From Pseudoscleropodium purum (Eukaryota; Streptophyta; Bryopsida; Hypnales; Brachytheciaceae): DNA of 64,000 nucleotides. Under the pieces are notes generated by a model that saw only the letters and a program-made list of their open reading frames with translations, was not told the origin of the DNA and did not search any database. Both the position numbers and the translations under genes were made by a program. The DNA lies in contig OZ017799.1 of assembly GCA_963969395.1 (NCBI GenBank), forward strand, positions 188,501 through 252,500, given 5' to 3'. Positions 11,648 to 23,280 of this stretch are shown one piece after another; the stretch's first letter is position 1, and every line of letters begins with the position of its first letter.

Positions 11648-14205
11648 TTAATCGTAGTCGATGTCATCGCCGACCCGTGGCCATCCAACAAATTTGTTGC
11701 TATCTAGATCTTCTATCAATTTTTTCCAAATGTTGCGAATAATTAACGAACTATAGCCATGTTCATCAACTAGTTCCTTCCACTTTGTGTTGGTATAGGC
11801 AGGGTTGATAGGACGGTCGGACGTCTGGGACGTCCAACCACGAACACTATGTCTACATCGTCTGCCTGGACCGTCCGCCGTGCCCGACGTCGCCGTCCGC
11901 GTCGACCGCTTGACTGCTCCAATCGCTGACCATCTCCCTCATCCGCTTCCCCGACCGCCTTATTCCAACTGTCCCGCGGTCGCCCGTCTGCCCCGCCCGT
12001 CCACCCATCTCGTCCGCCCTGCCCATCCGCCGTGGCTGAGGCGTCCGCTTTCCGACGACGGAAAGGACGCTGCGTCCGTGCGGACGGATGTCCGGATTAC
12101 GGACGCCTTTTTCGGGCGGACGTAGAGATTTGTCAACCCTGGGTATAGGGACTATAGTCCAAGTCCTTGTATGACAAACTTTTCCTCTTCTTAACCCACA
12201 TGAGCTCATTCATGATAAGCCGATCGCACTTCCTATCCTTCACCCATTCCAGTAGGGTCAAAATTCCAACTTATTGGACCTTTGTTGTATTCTTAATGCT
12301 AACCTTCTTCGTAAGAATGTCTTGAGCTAAATCTTGTAGATTAGAGTCTCAAAGTCCAAGAGTTGTCATCACATCTGACTTTGTGATGTGCTTGATTGGC
12401 TTTGTAAACAACGCTTCATCTGGTGGACTCTTCATGATCCCCTCTTCATCAATAAGCCCTTTTGCCTCCTACTCATCAAACACTTTTTGCCATAGGATCC
12501 ATGTTGTGTCATTTGAGAAAATAAGTAGAAGTTTACTTGAGCCTCTCTCGTCAACAAAGTGTACAAGGACAAGAGCTTTTGCAGCCTATGCAATTAGAAC
12601 AGGCAAAAAATTAGACCAAACGACAAACACATATATATCGGTTGTTAGCCGATAGTAAAGAAACTTCTATTGGCCAATTGCATTTGTGAAGACTAAACAT
12701 ATTGGACATCAACCGATATTCACTACAAAGGACACAATGCAAGAAACAATGAAATAAATAAGCAAGGTAGAGCCAATAGTACCTCAAATGTTGGACTTGA
12801 TTTCCCACTACTTCTATAGGGTTCCGGTACCCCAATTTTTACTCAAGCCGCTCTGCCTAACTCAACGCATGATTGGAAGTTTTCCTTTGCAACCTTCTCT
12901 ACAATGTTCAAATTTAAGACATTTGAAAGGCGAACTAAAGTTAGAGGATTCCAACTGAAGACTAGAATAATCTCAAACTCAAGGAATTCCTTTTGAGTAG
13001 TTGAGCCTTCCTCAAGGTTTTTTGCTGCATTGCGGAATACTATCACCATATGCTGACCTTGAATGATATACTAGTGGGTTTCAAGATTTTGCCACCAGGG
13101 CACTACTTCACCTAATGGCAATGTACAGACTACGGTTTACTTAGGCATGGTATCCATTATTGTGTTGAAGCCTTTGTCAACAAGCATCAGAATCCATTTT
13201 AATGGAAGGGCATGGATCTTTGGCTTCTTTTGAATTGATCCATATCACTTGTAGATCCGCTTAACCTACAAGGACCCAATGAAAAACATATCAATGTCTA
13301 GATTAGAGTATTGGTTGTCAATTGATGGATTAGAGCAACCATTTAGGCGGGCAGCTCACACAATAGAACAATTCTATTGGCTAGCAATCGACAAAGCAAC
13401 ACAAAAAAAGTATCGGTTGCTAGCCAACATAAAATCTGAATATACTAATAGAATATGATGTTGTGAGCAATTACATATGTAAATAAGCTGATCGTGCAAA
13501 ACCTGACAATACTTCAATTCATTCAACCCAATGTGAAGTTTGTCTAAGTGGACTATACTACTCAATTGTTGTTTCTTGTATGGAAATGTTGAAGATAGCT
13601 TATACTCTAGAGAAGCACAAATTGCGTCCACTTTCTTTTTACTAATCTTTGTGGTGAGTTTGTTTGTCCTGAATAAGGCTTCTTCAATTGTGAAGACCAG
13701 CTTGTTGGCTTTCTTTTTGGCCCTCCTCTTAGACTTCATTGGCGTTTCCAGAATCTCTTTAGTTGGTTGGGATCTTTCTTCATCATTTAGTACTTTACTC
13801 TTTTCCTTTTTTACTGCAGACTGAACTTCAATATTTTAGTTGAGTCAATGAGCGTTTATTTGAGACCATGAGTCCATGAATTCTTTTGCACTATCTGAAA
13901 TGGACCTCGTAAACATCATTCCCATACTGCCAGCGTTGGTACCACAGACTTCATCATGGCATGCACTCCAGGGCAAAACAACTCTGACATAGTTTGGTGG
14001 CTTTTCCAGGTCTCTAATGTGAGTAACAGAAATGAGGAGGTAGACATCGTCCCCTACCTCTACAACATTTAAAACATTGTCGTGGTTGGGCATGGTGTTG
14101 CCCTTTATGATGAATGTATAAGCAATGGTGATAGTTTTGTCTAGTCCTACCCTCTAGCATAGACCCTATTTTTGAATATTCGGATTTTCCTTCCAAACAG
14201 CTCAT
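11648..14205 (-). pseudogene. Unrecognised multi-exon gene remnant, interrupted by a hAT MITE
   Basis: Several minus-strand coding-like blocks share direction: ~14,205-13,845 (contains NYVRVVLPWSACHDE), 13,739-13,374 (lysine-rich), 13,190-12,843, and a C-terminal block ~12,360-11,648 ending in a stop. The C-terminal block reads LDYSPYTNTKWKELV across the MITE site when one target duplication is counted, so it was one exon before the insertion. There are several internal stops. The gaps between blocks carry the palindromic TATCGG motif, as introns or later insertions might. I do not recognise the family. Confidence 0.45.
11800..12141. mobile_element. hAT-type MITE inserted in a coding exon
   Basis: The element is 342 bp with ends CAGGGTTGAT and GTCAACCCTG. 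It is flanked by a perfect 8-bp target duplication GGTATAGG (11,792-11,799 and 12,142-12,149). It is very GC-rich compared with its surroundings. Its right end, reverse-complemented, aligns with the left end of the MITE at 6,621, including the shared GAAAAAGGCGT segment. The two are therefore members of one family in opposite orientations. No transposase frame was found. Confidence 0.9.
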
Positions 14206-14384
14206 GGATGTATTGGGTCGAAGGTAACTAGTGATTCATTGATTCGCTTACCAAATAGTTTCAAAAGCAAAGGTGGCTTCCTGAAAGATAAAATGAATGT
14301 GTCACTGCCTAGGACCTATAATTGATAAACCAAAGTACAAGATAAAGAATTAATGTGTAACTAGTAATGAACAAGCTTGAAACT

Positions 14385-15110
14385 AAAATCTTGTATTGGT
14401 AGGTAGTCGACACATATCTAATGTGTATCAAACATAGAGTGACTATAACACACATCAAATTGAACTCATATATTAGGCCGGTAGCCGACACAATATCAAT
14501 TTACCAAGCATATGAATGAACTATTGTATCGTCCATTAGCTGACACAAAACTAATGTGTAGCATATAGAATTGAAGTGCTATATCGGCCGATAGTTGACA
14601 CAACATATTTACACGAGACACAAAACTAATCTACTATATTGGCCAATAGTTGACACAACATATTTACTTGAGGCATAAAACTAATCTACTATATCGGCTA
14701 TCAATCGACACAAAACTAATGTGTAGCATATACATTTGAATTGTTGTATCTACTAGCAACGGAAACAATTTATGTATAGGTGGCATAGAACTAATCTACT
14801 ATATTGGCCATTAGTTGACACAAAACTAATGTGTAGCACATAGAATTGAATTGCTATATTGGCTAGCAACCGACTTATCTTATGTGTACAAGGCATACAG
14901 CTAAACTACTATATTGACTAGCAGCTAATACATGTCATATTTTTCAAGCACATAACTATACTACTGTATCATCCATCGATTGACACAAAACTATTGTGTA
15001 GAAAAAACTGAATTACTTTATTAACTGCTAGCCAATACAAACTACTTATATTAGTTGGCAAACAACATAAATGACTTCTATCAACTACCAATCAATACAT
15101 GGTCATATTA
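14385..15110. repeat. Array of palindromic motif, ~55-bp period
   Basis: About 12-14 degenerate units begin at ~14,393, 14,472, 14,526, 14,582, 14,637, 14,692, 14,747, 14,802, 14,857, 14,912, 14,967 and 15,020, so the period is close to 55 bp. Each unit has a ~20-bp imperfect palindrome such as TATCGGCCGATAGTTGACAC, followed by AT-rich linker with AACTAATGTGTAGCATA. The units are well diverged from one another, so the array is old. Confidence 0.75.
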
Positions 15111-16470
15111 GGAGTTGCAACCATTGTATTGCGGAGTAGTTGATATACAATCCTAATTTAAGGACTCCAAGCATCACAAAATGATACAGTAGAATGTTTT
15201 TTGAATAAAAGTACTTCTATGATTGGTCGGATGGAGTCATCATGGTATCTTCCAGTTCCATTGCTCCCACTCTAGTTCCACTATTCCTACTCTAGTTCCA
15301 CTACTCTTGCTCCAATTTTGCTCATCTTGCTCCAATATTGGCCACTAAACTATACCACTAAACCTTGATGCAGATCATTAGTTGATGATGTCACCTTCGC
15401 TATAGCCAAAAATTTGCTACAAAATTGTCAACTACAATCTCTCAAAACAAGAGGGAGAGAGAAGAGAGGCAAGAGGAGAAGAGAGGCAAAATGAAAATGA
15501 GCCAAAACTTAACTCTAGCCAAGGAGTATACCCCAACCTCCACTACCATCAAATTAATTTTGCAATTATGTTTTTTCGGTGCTTGAATGTGGATGTTTGT
15601 CATTCACTGACACATTTTTCATCCATTCCAATTATGTGAATTGGATGGCACATCAACTTCTATTGGATGATCCTCCTTCTTCATTGTGTCATGAGTGTCC
15701 TTTGTAAGAGGTGTTGGCTGCTGGAAGTACGCAATTCTCCACTACTTTCCCCAATTGAAAATTCAATTGTGAACGTAACAATCCACTACCTATTAACATT
15801 CTTCTTGATTTTCAAATTTACTGTACAAAATTGGAGGAAGCAAGCTTTGTCTCTCACCTTACACACTTCCATTTACTATGTTTGTAGGAATTGGAGTTGG
15901 GAGAGATGGTGAGAGCGATTAGTAAAAAGTGAGAGTGGCTGGTGAGAAGTGAGAGAGGTGGGGGAGGTGAAAGAGGCTATATATGTAGGATTTAAAGTTC
16001 ACAAGATAGATTTAAGGTGCAGAGGATATATGCATAGGGATACAATTTGTACAACATATGTACAGGGATGTTGTAGATTTTGGAACTTTTTCAACTTTGT
16101 TCTTGTTTTTGAAAGGCATAGAACTTTCTTTATTTTAGTGAGCACACAAGACGTTCTAAAACCCTAAACTCTTTATACTAGATTTGAGGGATTCTAAATT
16201 GATGGAGTTTGAAAGGAGTTACATATTCAATTCTTTTTTTGAGTGCCATCACTTTGCCTGGTAATGTTTTCTTAGGTTGTATTCTCTAAGTGCTCATTAG
16301 TTTTTTCAGAGGTGCATCTTAAGTGAGACCTAATTTACACAAATATCAAGCAAAGTCATCAAATCTAATTCTATCTTTTATTTGTCCCCTACTTTATAAA
16401 ACTTTTAAACTTTAAATTTTGCTTTTCTAGTTTTCAACTTTAGTATGTACTCTTCCCAAATTTTGCCATA
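15111..16470. other. AT-rich DNA, no supported gene
   Basis: It contains a small imperfect minisatellite around 15,255-15,345 (repeats of CTAGTTCCACTA and CTTGCTCCAA) and purine-rich GAGAG stretches at 15,450-15,490 and 15,900-15,970. Scattered short open frames show no recognisable motif. Confidence 0.5.
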
Positions 16471-16489
16471 TTGAGACAATTAGGATATC

Positions 16490-16790
16490 ATTTCAATAGC
16501 CGACAAGGTCAATCCACCTCCCTTATTGGCCAACAATTGATAAGCTTTATTTCGTTTAGCAATATAGTTGAGAAGCTCCATCCAATTATCGGCCATCATT
16601 CGATAAGTTCTCTAACACTAGAAAATAAGCTCCAAATCTTGAATTGGCCACTAGTTGATAGGCATTACCGTTTGCTTCGGATATACATGCAACTTCTCTT
16701 GTTGTCCACTAGTCGATAACATTAACCTCTTGTATTGGCAATAAATTCAAATTCCCCTATCAACCATTAGCCGATAAGTTTCAACATCTG
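16490..16790. repeat. Cluster of palindromic TATCGG motif
   Basis: Five or so degenerate copies are present, for example TTATCGGCCATCATTCGATA starting near 16,587 and variants near 16,530, 16,645, 16,705 and 16,765. It is the same motif as at 14.4-15.1 kb but less regularly spaced. Confidence 0.6.
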
Positions 16791-16929
16791 TGTTGCTAGT
16801 CTAAATAGTTTTGTGTTATCTAAAGGAAGGAGCCGTTGTTGGAACAGGGATTGGACATTGAATCAATTGCATTGTTTATATAAAATGGAAGATCTAGAAG
16901 ATGGAAAATGAGGAAAGGTGTGGAATAAG

Positions 16930-17690
16930 CAGTCACATTGGATGGATTCTACTATATAGGACAAGTAATTGTTGAAGGTGTGGTCTCTAGACATCCATGT
17001 TTTATTCTTGTGTGGGTGCTGGAGGTGGCACTTAATATAGAAATGTCCATTTCTTTTCCTAAGGATAACTTGAAGCAACTTTGTCAATGCAAGGGATGGA
17101 CGATTATGTAGGATGCTATTCATGTTAGGCCATATGCAAAGATAGACAACTTGAACGCTATAGTATTGGAGGAGCTCAAAGATAAAAAGGCCATTGAAGA
17201 TTTTTTGATGTTCACCGTGAACATGGATGTTGCTCTCTTTCATGGAGACAATCCCAGTATACATTGTGCGGGAATTGGTAAAATAGTTGAGTGCTCACCA
17301 AGGGGTGCATGGGAAGGCTTTAGGATGCCACATAGTTTTTAGGTGATTGTGAAGTTGGGGAAGGTCTATCACGACTTTATGGGTCTAATAGCATATTGTC
17401 CAATTTCCCATTTTACAACTCTCGAGAAAAGTATTGGCTATTAGATCCTCTGGAATGGGTACAAAGTGTGATCTCTAGATTTAGATGCATGTGCCTTTCA
17501 TTCTATCGGCCACCAGTTGACATTGCCACAATTGAAGCAAGTGAAATTGGAACATGATGAAGGCAAGTGTAATGATACAACTAATAATGTTGATCTTCAT
17601 AGCAACGGGAGTTCAAGCAATGTTGAGTGTACAAGTAAAGAGATGAATGAACCACATCATAGAACCTATGCCTTTGATGAAGACAATTGA
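16930..17690 (+). pseudogene. Unrecognised coding-like remnant
   Basis: One plus-strand frame, broken by several stops, reads as low-complexity-free protein-like sequence (for example the stretches FPKDNLKQLCQCKGWT and GNGYKV-like residues further on). The longest intact block is 63 codons at 17,151-17,342. No family is recognised. It may be part of a transposon-derived gene, since it directly precedes a family B fragment. Confidence 0.3.
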
Positions 17691-17748
17691 GTTGAAAGAC
17701 TTTACGACTCTAATGATGAGAGTAAGGATTTCGATGATGAGAACAATG

Positions 17749-18487
17749 TCGAAACCTACAAAAACAAATTTTAGTTATTTCCAATAAAATTTGAAGTAAG
17801 AAATCCATTTTCAGTATATTTTTTTGATTCTATTGGTTAGAAACAGAGAAATTACTAGAAGTATGGATTAGCAAATTATAGGGTCTCTTATTTGAGATAA
17901 AGTGGTTAAGGGGGACATTCACATTGTTCATCCTAACTAAAAACTGGATAATTGTCCAATAAGTATTTTCAAAGATTTTCAGCAATATCAGAACTAGGTC
18001 CAAAATATATCCGAAAATGTGTAGGATCTGGAATCCGGAAATATATTCGGAACAAATCCAAAATGGATCCGGATTGGATCTAGCATAGATTTGAAATGGA
18101 TCCGGATTGGATCTAGCATAGATTTGAAATGGATCCGGATTGGATCTAGCATAGATTTGAAATGGATCCAGATTGGATCCGGAATGGATCCGGAATCTGA
18201 AATTGTTCAGATTCCAGAATCTAGAAAATGATTCAGGATAAAAGATTCAAACCTGAGCAACAACCCAAAAGACTCCAATGAAGGTACTTGCGAAGACATA
18301 AAGGAGTTAAAGTAGGAGTAGTTTGAAGAAGGTGCATCGGGAGAGGTAGCGCGTAGGTTGTCTCCAGTTAGTCCGGGTTTTTTTAGGTTTCGAAATGGAT
18401 TTCCAAGCGTGAGCCCGAGTTCTAGATTGTTTTAGGAGTTTCGGATTTGTAGCAATAGTTGGACTGTGAACGGTCTGGATATCCTGG
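17749..18487 (+). mobile_element. Family B element, truncated by family A insertion
   Basis: It is collinear with 9,841 to ~10,515 and stops abruptly at GATATCCTGG, where the family A terminus TGTCGCAGC begins at 18,488. The rest of the copy was not found beyond the family A composite. It carries an internal tandem array at 18,062-18,187. Confidence 0.7.
18062..18187 (+). repeat. 33-bp tandem repeat, ~3.8 units
   Basis: Three almost identical 33-bp units contain GGATCCGGATTGGATCTAGC and are followed by a partial unit. They lie within the family B fragment. The related stretch at 10,145-10,250 has the same GGATC-rich words but irregular spacing, so the expansion is specific to this copy. Confidence 0.8.
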
Positions 18488-21400
18488 TGTCGCAGCACAG
18501 GGCAGGTCAATTCCCCATTATACTCACAAAAATCGCTCTAGAGTATAACTAAGTGACTCTAAAGATCGAACCCACGAGATCCTGTAAAGTATCTAGCTCT
18601 ATTAAGCAGTTAAGCTAAGTCAATATCCCAATCTTACTTTCCGGTCCTAGATCTAGAACCAGAAATACTACCACACCGGATAACTACAGACCGGATTACT
18701 CCTTCTTCCGGTCCTACTAACTATCCGGTCCGTACAAATACCCAAATCCCAAGATCTCACAATTTCCGATCCTAAAAATCCGTCCTGACCAATCCGGTCG
18801 GGATGGTCATCCTGTACTCGTAATCCTATCCGGTTTAGTTTTGCCTCTGTTTCACCATCAGAGGGGTCGCCGCTTACATTTGAGAGTGGTAGGCCCACCA
18901 CTCCTTCCGTGACTTATAGTGGCTGAAGACCCACTGTCCTACTTCCTAAACTCCTAAGTTAATTCGGATCCGGTTTGGTCCTTCACAACAACCCAGATAG
19001 CAATCCGGGTCGTAGGTCACACAAAGACCCCACACTCGACCCTCTCGTACTACAACGACCTTGATGCTACTTCCGATCCGTGCGAAGACAGGTGGTTACA
19101 AGTGCACCCGTCCGTTCCAACATCAACTAAAGTTCTTCCGTTACCCATACGGGTGGTGAGACCTCACAGGAGATCGGACACTCAACCGGATTTCCCACCC
19201 GGGAGTTCTAGCGCAGCTAAGGAATCCCTCCCTACCCGCCTAGCCTAACAACGGCTTTCTCACCCGGAATCTCAAACTCTAGACGTGCTGAGGAACTAAG
19301 TTCACTCCCAACTCTTCGGTACCTACTCACATGCACCTAGGATCGGAAAAGAAACACCAAGGGGAGAAATCACTCGCAAACCAACCCGTACTATCCTAAC
19401 TCCACATCATACAATCCTGTCGCGCTGGAGAGAGACACACAATGAAGAGAATAGAAAAGTACAAGAAGTTTGCAAAATGAACAACTCCCAATTCCCATCT
19501 CAGGAACCGATTTATATACAAAGGGTAAAAACCCTAAAAGCACAAAAAAGAGCGGAAAACCCGTGGGGGTCTGCCGCCACCTTAATCTAACTTCCGGTCT
19601 AACCTAATACTGTTGAGCCGGATCCGGATCCGGATCCGCTCCTACTCCTAACTGAAATCAAAATCCTATCTACCCTACAACTCTAGATCCTATCGTCGGG
19701 CTTCCGACCTCCGGGACTAGCTCCTCGAAGACTTCACTCAAATTTCGGACCCGTTCCCCCTCCGCAGGATTCGGTCCGGGTGGAGACTCCAGGTCGATGG
19801 TGATATCCGGTCTCGTGCCCGGAGTCCCAGTCCGTGCAGACTTCTTGGACTCAGGAGTCCAATCCTTCCTGTCCTTCGCCATAGTTGCATCCGGAAAGAG
19901 GTCCGGTAGTGAGATGTCCGAAAGGTGAATACCTTTGTCGCACGTCGCTCCCGTCAGCTTCCGGCTGCTCTCCTCGATCCGGTCCGCTGCCTTCCGCCCC
20001 TCCACCATTGCCGTCTCCACCTGCTCGGCGAAGTCCGCGAGAATCCGGACCATCCGGGAACCGGATAGTTTCTTCTCTTCGTGGATCTTCTCGTCGAAGA
20101 GCTTCGCTTTGGCAGCGGCCGTTCCGGTCTCTCCCAGGACCGCCTTGATCTGCTCGGCTATCTTCCGAGTCTCTTCCGCCATCTCCCGGGCGGCCGTCAC
20201 GTCTTCTTGATAGGCAAAAAGTGTTGCCTTCAGTTTATCCACCTCCTCCTGCAACCGGCGGATCTCGGCTTCCTACTTCCGGGTCTCTTCCGGATTCGTG
20301 ATGCATTGCGCCACTTGTTCCGCCAATTTGCTATCCGGTGCCGCACCCACCAACTTGCCGATTGCCGCAAGCGTCCTGTGCTTGACCTCCCAATCCGCCC
20401 TGATGTTGCAGAGGACGTTGATCACACCGTTGAACGGATCTTGCATATCCGGATCTCCCCCGGAATTGGTCTTCTCGGCTTCCGGTTTCTCCTCCGGGGC
20501 CGGTTTGTCTTGACCGGGAGGCGTCCCGCGCTTGTGTGGAGGCGTCAGCTTCTGTCGCTTGATCGGCGGCATCGGCTCCTCCTCTTCCTCGCTGGACTCC
20601 CGGTCTGACCCGGAATCGGATTCCGCCTCGTCATCCGTCTCCGACTCCCCATACTTCAGGAGCACTTCCTGCGTCTTCCACGCCCTCTCCTCCGTATCGG
20701 TGAGGACTTGGTTCTCCCGATAGAGGTGGAAGAGGTAAGGGCACACTGGAGTGGCCCTTTTCTTCCCAACCCTACTAACGAGCTGGGCCACGAGATCGGA
20801 AATGATCCGTGCCCAATCCACTTTCCGGGTACCACTGAGGGCACCGAAAATGGTGTTGCCGAGGGTGATCGTCACCCTGGTCGGCTTTTCCGGGTGAAGA
20901 ACCGGAACCAGGAATTGCAGGAGCCGACGGTGTCGGTCATCCAAGCAATCCTCGACCGCGTATCCGTCCTTCGGGTTGACGGCTCCCTTGAACTTCCCTC
21001 GGACAAACTCATCCTTCCGGCTCGCCATTCCCAAACCTCCTGCCCTGAAACCGTAAACCGCTCTCCACATCCCCTCGTTCCAGCTGACGGGAGCTCCCCT
21101 CACGGTGTTGTCAAACTGGTTGGACAACTTTCCGAGGAGCTCCTTGACCATTCTCTCCTCCCTAAAACCCCAAGGTTTCTCGGCAAACCCTACGCAACCC
21201 ATGGATTTGAGATCATCCATGAGTTCAGCCTTTTCCGGCTCTGTGGAGGGAATAACCGGAATGACTTTCCGGAGCTTCACCTCGCCTCTAGAGGGACTCG
21301 CTTGTCTCGACCTACGTAGCTGAGGCATTCCCACTCACATCTACCTCACTCTCTCCTAGCCGCACGTCCCGTTCCTCACTTCCTCTCTCCGATCTCAACC

Positions 21401-21791
21401 GGAATTAAAACGAACAGAACACAAATGCACAGACGCACAAACGACAAAAACTCAACCGCGCACGCTCAAGGTCGAGTTTCTAAAAGGGGGTGCAACAGTG
21501 AAAGTTCCTCCTTTTATAGTCCCTGGACCCTTTCCGGTTTGTCATCATGAATCCGGTTTACCATCATAATCCGGTTCATCATCATCATCCGGTCCTAGAC
21601 CTAATCCGTGTTACATTCCGTTTCCGTCGTTAGTTACTCCTGACCGGATTAGATCGAAGAAGCCCACTACTTCACGTTCCGTGCTAATTCTGAGTTTTCC
21701 TTCCCCACCTAATCGGATCCGGTTAGCTAATGACTAGTTTCCGTTCCTATTTGGGTGTATACTAAGAAAATCAAAATTCTAAGCTGCGACA
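18488..21791 (-). mobile_element. Family A element, copy 2 (full length, 3,304 bp)
   Basis: It has the same length (3,304 bp) as the copy at 25,085-28,388, in reverse orientation. The ends are TGTCGCAGC (18,488) and GCTGCGACA (21,783-21,791). It has no terminal direct repeats. The flanking 5-mers (CCTGG and TGCGA) do not match, so the locus was rearranged after or during insertion. Directly beyond it sits an inverted fragment of the same family (21,799-22,380). Confidence 0.85.
19670..21328 (-). pseudogene. Family A coiled-coil ORF with one nonsense codon
   Basis: The ATG lies at 21,326-21,328. The frame is collinear with the intact 552-aa ORF, but the codon for Gln352 is TAG (complement at 20,273-20,275), which leaves a 351-aa product. 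The remaining ~200 codons stay open to the normal stop near 19,670. No other disabling change was noticed, so the inactivation is recent. Confidence 0.8.
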
Positions 21792-21798
21792 TGCGACA

Positions 21799-22380
21799 AG
21801 CATCAAGGTCGTTGTAGTGTGAGAGGGTCGAGTGTGGGGTCTTTGTGTGACCTACAACCCGGATTGCTATCTGGGTTGTTGTGAAGGACCAAACCGGATC
21901 CGGATTAGCTTAGGAGTTTAGGAAGTAGGACAGTGGGTCTTCAGCCACTATAAGTCACAGAAGGAGTGGTGGGCCTACCACTCTCAAAATTAAGCGGCGA
22001 CCCCTCTGATGGTGAAACAGAGGCAAAACCAAACCGGACAGGATTACGGATACATGATGACCATCCGGACCGGATTGGTCAGGACGGATTTCCAGGATCG
22101 GAAGTTATAGAGATCCTGGGATTTGGATATTTGTACAGACCGGATAGTTAGTAGGATCGGAAGAAGGACTAATCCGGTCTATAGTTATCCGGTGTGGTGG
22201 TATTTCTGGTTCTAGATCTAGGACCGGAAAGTAAGATTGGGATACTGACTGAGCTTAACTACTTAATAGAGCTAGATACTTCACAGGATCTCGTGGGTTC
22301 GATCTTTAGAGTCACTTAGTTATACTCTAGAGTGATTTTTGTGAGTATAATGGGGAATTTACCTGCCCTGTTCTGCGACA
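21799..22380 (+). mobile_element. Family A 3'-end fragment, inverted beside copy 2
   Basis: About 582 bp matching 27,808-28,388, ending CCTGCCCTGTTCTGCGACA. Only a few bases (TGCGACA) separate it from copy 2. Because copy 2 begins with the same 3' end in reverse, the composite 18,488-22,380 has inverted repeats of ~580 bp at its outer ends, a fold-back architecture. No 5-bp duplication was found around the composite. Confidence 0.8.
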
Positions 22381-22413
22381 ACACTGTTGCAAAAAAAATT
22401 GTTGTCAACAGTT

Positions 22414-22840
22414 TCCTCGAATAGAAATGAAGAATCTCCAAAAAAGCTATTATGTAAGTTCTTTTGAATCAAGGAGGGAGGCTGCTTATAGTATTCAAAG
22501 TCAACTACATCTAGGTGCAAGGCTAGAATGGAAATACATTACTTTTGCAAACTGGGACGTATGTGAAAAGTCTTGGTACATTATTCATGGAGTCTCAAGG
22601 TCTGCTGATCATGTTTACAAATGTGCTACTCTCCATAGTTCCATCAGCGAGACACACAGCAACTCTGGTTTCATTCGACCACTTCTACAAACAATTTAAG
22701 CATGTGCAACTCTTGAGACAATTATAAACGAGAACTCTGACAATTTGCCAATTGAATTCAAAATGATTGGTCATAAGCAAGTGGACAATCTAAAGGTCAT
22801 CTTGTTAGCTATGAATTGGAATTACATGTAGGGAAAAGTA
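22414..22840 (+). pseudogene. N-terminal part of a DUF7869-associated gene (remnant)
   Basis: A 90-codon frame (22,427-22,699) contains WDVCEKSWYIIHGVSRS. This resembles the region normally found upstream of the DUF7869 domain in plant and other eukaryotic proteins of that group (from memory of the family, not a search). The reading continues in another frame with KQVDNLKV. The matching C-terminal half is seen 11 kb downstream (33.5-35.3 kb), so the two may be halves of one gene split by element insertions, or two separate broken copies. Confidence 0.45.
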
Positions 22841-22969
22841 AACTATGTAAGAGCCACCTATTCCTCCCTATGAGACATAAGAAGTTGTTAGTGATGCTGT
22901 AACTAGAGTTTTGTGAGATGCTAGTGGTGACTAGTGACAATAGTGTGAGTTGTAAACCGCTCCCATTGT

Positions 22970-23280
22970 ATCGGTTGCCAACCAATACATTTGTGTGAGT
23001 TGCTGTTAGCCGATACACTTAGGTCAGCAACATAGCGTATGATGTGTATTGGCTAGTAGCTAATAAATTTGCGGGTGTTGTTGTTTGCTAGACTTCTATT
23101 AGTTGGTAGCCAAAACATTAAGAGTCAATAGTGAGGCATAAGACTTGTGTCAGCTATTGTTTGAAACATTTGTGTGAAATGGAATCGAGTAGACTGTTGT
23201 CAACTAGTAGTTGATATTCTTGAATGAGCGGCATGGTGAACATCTTGTATCAGCTATTAGCCAATACACTTTTGAAAATT
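22970..23280. repeat. Cluster of palindromic TATCGG motif
   Basis: About five degenerate copies, for example TATCGGTTGCCAACCAATAC near 22,972, GTTAGCCGATACAC near 23,008 and TATTGGCTAGTAGCTAATAA near 23,046. It has the same consensus as the 14.4-15.1 kb array. Confidence 0.6.

Noticed and set aside
14385..15110. CRISPR-like array
   Set aside because: The repeats are strongly degenerate, the linkers are themselves repeated rather than unique, there are no cas genes, and the genome is eukaryotic.
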